From contig NZ_CP142394.1 of NCBI RefSeq assembly GCF_035930445.1, forward strand, positions 281,501 to 345,500: 64,000 bases of DNA, given 5' to 3'. Shown piece by piece: positions 59,099 to 64,000 of the stretch. The position numbers and the translations under genes were made by a program. The stretch's first letter is position 1. Each line of letters opens with the position of its first letter. Below the pieces are notes generated by a model. The model had not been told where the DNA came from and made no database searches. It saw nothing but the letters and a program-made list of their open reading frames with translations. The DNA comes from Sphingopyxis chilensis (GTDB taxonomy: Bacteria > Pseudomonadota > Alphaproteobacteria > Sphingomonadales > Sphingomonadaceae).

Positions 59099-59902
59099 AT
59101 GCGCCTGCGCGTCGAACATATCACCCATTATCAATATGACAGCCCGGTCCGCTATGCGCTCCAGCAGTTGAAGCTGACGCCGAAGGAACGGCCGGGGCAG
59201 CAACTGATCCACGACTGGACGATCGCGATCGAGGGCGGAGCGCAGCAGCTTCACTATACCGACCATCACGGCAATGGCGTCGATCTGGTGTCGGTCGATG
59301 GGGGAACCAGCGAACTCGTCATCCGCTGCGCCGGCGAGGTCGAACTCATCACATGGGACGGAGTGATCGGGCCGCACCGCGGCGCGATGCCGCTCTGGAC
59401 CTTTTTGCGCCCGACGCCGCTGACGCGCGCGGGGCGCGGGGTGCGTTCGCTGACCGCCGAACTGGGCCGCGACTTCGTCAACGATATCGAGCGCGCGCAT
59501 GCGCTGTCGGCGCTGATCCTGGACAGGCTGGCCTATCGAATCGGCGTCACCGACGCCGAGACGACCGCCGAGCAGGCGCTGGCGGGGGATGGCGGGGTGT
59601 GCCAGGACCATGCGCATATCTTCATCGCGGCGATGCGCCACCTCGGGCACCCGGCGCGTTATGTCTCGGGCTATCTGATGATGAACGACCGGACGCATCA
59701 GGACGCGACGCATGGCTGGGCGGAGGCGCATTTCGACCATATCGGCTGGATCGGCTTCGACGTGAGCAACGGCCATTCGCCCGACCAGCGCTATATTCGC
59801 GTCGCGACCGGGCTCGATTATCGCGACGCCGCCCCGGTTCGCGGCATGCGTTATGGTGCGGCGCAAGAAAATCTGGTTGTCCAATTGCAGGTCCAGCAAT
59901 AA
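59099..59902 (+). CDS. transglutaminase-like cysteine protease family protein
   Basis: 267 aa from the ATG at 59099. The N-terminal beta domain is RVEHITHYQYDSPVRYALQQL. The papain-like transglutaminase core has the nucleophile Cys in AGDGGVCQDHAHIFIAAMRHLGHPARYVSGY, the His in DATHGWAEAHF and the Asp in WIGFDVSNG. Bacterial relatives of this group mostly act as peptidases or amidases. Co-located with the Anbu peptidase and ATP-grasp/alpha-E genes, suggesting one proteolytic pathway. Confidence 0.92.
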   Translation: MRLRVEHITHYQYDSPVRYALQQLKLTPKERPGQQLIHDWTIAIEGGAQQLHYTDHHGNGVDLVSVDGGTSELVIRCAGEVELITWDGVIGPHRGAMPLWTFLRPTPLTRAGRGVRSLTAELGRDFVNDIERAHALSALILDRLAYRIGVTDAETTAEQALAGDGGVCQDHAHIFIAAMRHLGHPARYVSGYLMMNDRTHQDATHGWAEAHFDHIGWIGFDVSNGHSPDQRYIRVATGLDYRDAAPVRGMRYGAAQENLVVQLQVQQ

Positions 59903-59950
59903 GCGGACCGGGGCGGTCCAGGATTATCGGGGCGGGGATTACGGGGTTCG

Positions 59951-60682
59951 ATGACTTATTGCGTTGGCATGCGGTTGAACAAAGGGCTGGTGTTCATGTC
60001 GGACACCCGCACCAATGCGGGTGTCGACGACATCTCGCAGGTCCGCAAGATGCGCAGCTGGACGCTGCCGGGCGAGCGCGTGATCACGCTGATGTCGGCG
60101 GGCAATCTCGCGACCACGCAGGCGGTCGTCAGCCTGCTCGACGAGCGCACGAAGGCGCCCGAGGAGCGGCATCCGTCGATCCTCGCTGCGCCGTCGATGT
60201 TCGCGGTCGCGACGATCGTCGGCGAAACGCTGCGCAGCATCGTGATGCGCCACAATGACGAGGGCCCTGCGGCGGAGTCGCTGTTCCGCGCCTCGCTGAT
60301 CGTCGGCGGGCAGATCAGGGGATCGGAGCCCCGGCTGTTCCTGATCTATCCCGAAGGCAATTTCATCGAGGCGGGCGAGGACAACCCTTTCTTCCAGATC
60401 GGTGAGACGAAATATGGCCGGCCGATCATCGTCCGCTCATACGATCCCGCGATGTCGTTCGAGGACGCGGTGAAATTGCTGTGCGTCTCGTTCGATTCGA
60501 CGATTCGCGCGAACGCGGGAGTCGATTTGCCGATCGACCTCAAGATTCACGAGCGCGACGAATTTGCGACCGTGCGCGAGCGGCGTTTCGAGCGCGACGA
60601 CGCCTATTTCCACAGCGTGTCGCACGGCTGGGCCGAGGCGCTCGGGATTGCGCTGGCCGAGCTACCGGACTTCCATTTTTAG
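59951..60682 (+). CDS. Anbu, proteasome-like peptidase
   Basis: 243 aa of the ancestral-beta-subunit (BPH/Anbu) type. After removal of Met1 the chain starts Thr-Tyr-Cys-Val-Gly, giving an N-terminal Thr nucleophile. Asp17 (FMSDTRTNAG) and Lys32 (QVRKMRSW) occupy the positions of the proteasomal catalytic Asp and Lys. YDPAMSFEDAVKLLCVSFDSTIRANAGVDLPIDL is typical of the family. Anbu forms open-ended, lock-washer-like rings rather than closed proteasomes. Last of the four-gene cluster; natural substrate unknown. Confidence 0.93.
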   Translation: MTYCVGMRLNKGLVFMSDTRTNAGVDDISQVRKMRSWTLPGERVITLMSAGNLATTQAVVSLLDERTKAPEERHPSILAAPSMFAVATIVGETLRSIVMRHNDEGPAAESLFRASLIVGGQIRGSEPRLFLIYPEGNFIEAGEDNPFFQIGETKYGRPIIVRSYDPAMSFEDAVKLLCVSFDSTIRANAGVDLPIDLKIHERDEFATVRERRFERDDAYFHSVSHGWAEALGIALAELPDFHF

Positions 60683-60709
60683 AGCAGGTGAGGCCGGCAA
60701 AAATGCGTG

Positions 60710-60788
60710 CTCCCGCGAAGGCGGGAGCCCATCTCCGGCCGGCGCGATTTTGAAACGACCGGAGATGGGTCCCCGCCTTCGCGGGGAC
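60710..60788. repeat. CTCCCGCGAAGGCGGGAG-type palindromic repeat
   Basis: Left arm CTCCCGCGAAGGCGGGAG with CCCATCTCCGG, right arm CCGGAGATGGG with TCCCCGCCTTCGCGGGGA. A variant of the B family, located between the convergent Anbu and acs genes. Confidence 0.85.
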
Positions 60789-60809
60789 ACACGGCGCCAT
60801 GGCGCACCG

Positions 60810-62774
<1,965 letters not shown>

Positions 62775-62870
62775 GTCTGCTTCTCCCGCTTTCGGTTTGA
62801 CTCGCTTGCTGGCTGCGATAACCCGCGAGCCACAAACTGCAAGGGCGCGCTGGCGCTGATGAAGGGACAG

Positions 62871-64000
62871 ATGATGACGATATTGGGCCAGGAAGTCGCG
62901 CGGCTGCTCGATGGACTTGGGGTGGACCGGGCGCTGTGGACCGAAGGGTCGATGCCCTCGGTGACGCCGCTGACCGGCGAACAGCTGGGCATGGTGCAGG
63001 TCGTCGATGTCGCGGCGACGGACGAGGCGCTGGGCAAGGCGAGCGCGGCGTTCCGCGCCTGGCGCGACGTGCCCGCGCCGCGCCGCGGCGAGCTGGTGCG
63101 GCTGTGGGGTGAAGAATTGCGCGCCGCGAAGGACGACCTTGCCAGGCTGGTGACGATCGAGGCGGGCAAGATCCCGTCCGAGGGCGCGGGCGAGGTGCAG
63201 GAGATGATCGACATTTGCGACTTCGCGGTCGGTCTCTCGCGTCAGCTCTACGGCCTCACCATCGCGACCGAGCGGCCGGGGCACCGGATGATGGAGGTCT
63301 GGCATCCGTTGGGTGTCGTCGGGGTGATTTCGGCGTTCAATTTCCCGGTTGCGGTGTGGGCGTGGAACGCGGCGCTCGCGCTCGTCTGCGGCAACAGTGT
63401 TGTGTGGAAGCCGTCGGAGAAGACGCCGCTCACCGCGCTCGCGACGCAGGCAATTTTCGAGCGGGCGGTGGCGCGTTTCGGCGATGCGCCCGAAGGCTTG
63501 GCGCAATTGCTGATTGGCGGGCGCGAGGCGGGCGAGGCTTTGGTCGACGACGGGCGCGTGGCGCTGGTGTCGGCGACGGGATCGACGCGCATGGGCCGCG
63601 CGGTCGCGCCGCGGCTGGCGCACCGGTTTGCGCGCGCGATCCTCGAGCTTGGCGGCAACAATGGCGTGATCGTCGCGCCGTCGGCCGACCTCGATCTCGC
63701 GCTGCGCGGCGTCGCGTTCGGCGCGATGGGGACCGCGGGGCAACGCTGCACGACGACGCGGCGGCTGTTCCTGCACGACAGCATCTACGATGGTTTCGTG
63801 GCGAAACTGAAGGCCGCCTATGCGAGCGTCGGCGTTGGCAATCCGCTGGAGGGCGAGGTGCTGGTCGGCCCGCTGATCGACCGTGCGGCCTATGAGATGA
63901 TGCAGGCGGCCCTGGCGGCTGCTCGCAATGCAGGCGGCGTCGTCCACGGCGGCGAGCGCGTTGGCGAAGGCGCGAGCTTTTATGTGAAGCCCGCGCTCGT
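62871..64000 (+). CDS. aldehyde dehydrogenase, ALDH7 (antiquitin) type, 3' end cut by window
   Basis: About 376 codons are present of an expected ~500. NAD-dependent aldehyde oxidation. [22 protein letters not shown] and [12 protein letters not shown] bind the cofactor; the catalytic Glu is in [12 protein letters not shown] and the Cys in [13 protein letters not shown]. These motifs are those of alpha-aminoadipic/piperidine-6-carboxylate dehydrogenases, so a role in lysine breakdown is likely. I prefer the ATG at 62871 (AAGGGA just upstream); ATGs at 62859 and 62874 are in frame. Confidence 0.9.
   Translation, partial: MMTILGQEVARLLDGLGVDRALWTEGSMPSVTPLTGEQLGMVQVVDVAATDEALGKASAAFRAWRDVPAPRRGELVRLWGEELRAAKDDLARLVTIEAGKIPSEGAGEVQEMIDICDFAVGLSRQLYGLTIATERPGHRMMEVWHPLGVVGVISAFNFPVAVWAWNAALALVCGNSVVWKPSEKTPLTALATQAIFERAVARFGDAPEGLAQLLIGGREAGEALVDDGRVALVSATGSTRMGRAVAPRLAHRFARAILELGGNNGVIVAPSADLDLALRGVAFGAMGTAGQRCTTTRRLFLHDSIYDGFVAKLKAAYASVGVGNPLEGEVLVGPLIDRAAYEMMQAALAAARNAGGVVHGGERVGEGASFYVKPAL

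Noticed and set aside
62775-63947. N-terminal extension of acs to 63947
   Set aside because: The extra ~390 codons are antisense to the aldehyde dehydrogenase. The GTG at 62774 has a ribosome site and gives the normal Acs length.

Overview
The window looks like chromosomal DNA of a GC-rich alphaproteobacterium, most likely a sphingomonad close to Sphingopyxis. This rests on a complete PhyR/NepR/EcfG general-stress module with a partner kinase, on dense short palindromic intergenic repeats of the type seen in sphingomonads, and on the gene families present. The genus is an inference. I saw no rRNA, tRNA or CRISPR array.

Layout. 1-9.9 kb: a truncated DMT exporter, an SDR/thioredoxin-like pair, a lone acyl-CoA carboxylase beta subunit, a membrane LytTR regulator divergent from an acyltransferase, an S41 peptidase, a VOC protein behind an EcfG-type promoter, and ispG. 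10-19.4 kb: two tandem TorF-like porins, a minus-strand catabolic operon (3-hydroxyisobutyrate dehydrogenase-like, amidohydrolase, FAD oxidase) divergent from ilvA, then a thioesterase/GNAT pair. 19.4-25.4 kb: an S41 peptidase/MarR operon with a perfect palindromic operator, an Rrf2/methyltransferase operon, an alpha/beta hydrolase and a PQQ-type sugar dehydrogenase lipoprotein. 25.4-30.1 kb: a general stress and light-sensing island (ecfG, nepR, a BLUF photoreceptor, a second EcfG-like sigma factor, phyR, a HisKA_2/HWE kinase), with EcfG promoter motifs in front of nepR and phyR. 30.2-35.4 kb: a tightly overlapping DNA-repair operon (radical SAM, UdgX, MBL exonuclease, ATP-dependent ligase). 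35.6-37.8 kb: sodB and sdaA.

38.1-40.5 kb is the clearest accessory segment. It is a complete 2,329-bp IS1595-family transposon with 25-bp terminal inverted repeats (24/25 identical) and an 8-bp target duplication (GCAGCATG). It sits in the last codons of a small host gene and carries passenger ORFs, including an HTH protein and a protein with a HEPN-like R-x4-H motif. 41-45 kb is a glutathione-dependent formaldehyde oxidation operon (frmA, purU, VOC, ProXp-like, fghA). 45-53.5 kb holds a quinone oxidoreductase, a DEAD-box helicase, a flavoprotein/SANT-like/Gre-family operon, two GIN-domain proteins, an SDR and two secreted small proteins. secA follows.

56.6-60.7 kb encodes a cluster of a circularly permuted ATP-grasp protein, an alpha-E protein, a transglutaminase-like protease and the proteasome-like Anbu peptidase. 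This is probably a peptide-synthesis or tagging and proteolysis system of unknown substrate. The window ends with acs and a 3'-truncated ALDH7-type aldehyde dehydrogenase.

At least four families of palindromic intergenic repeats punctuate the window, mostly at gene 3' ends and once inside the Anbu cluster.
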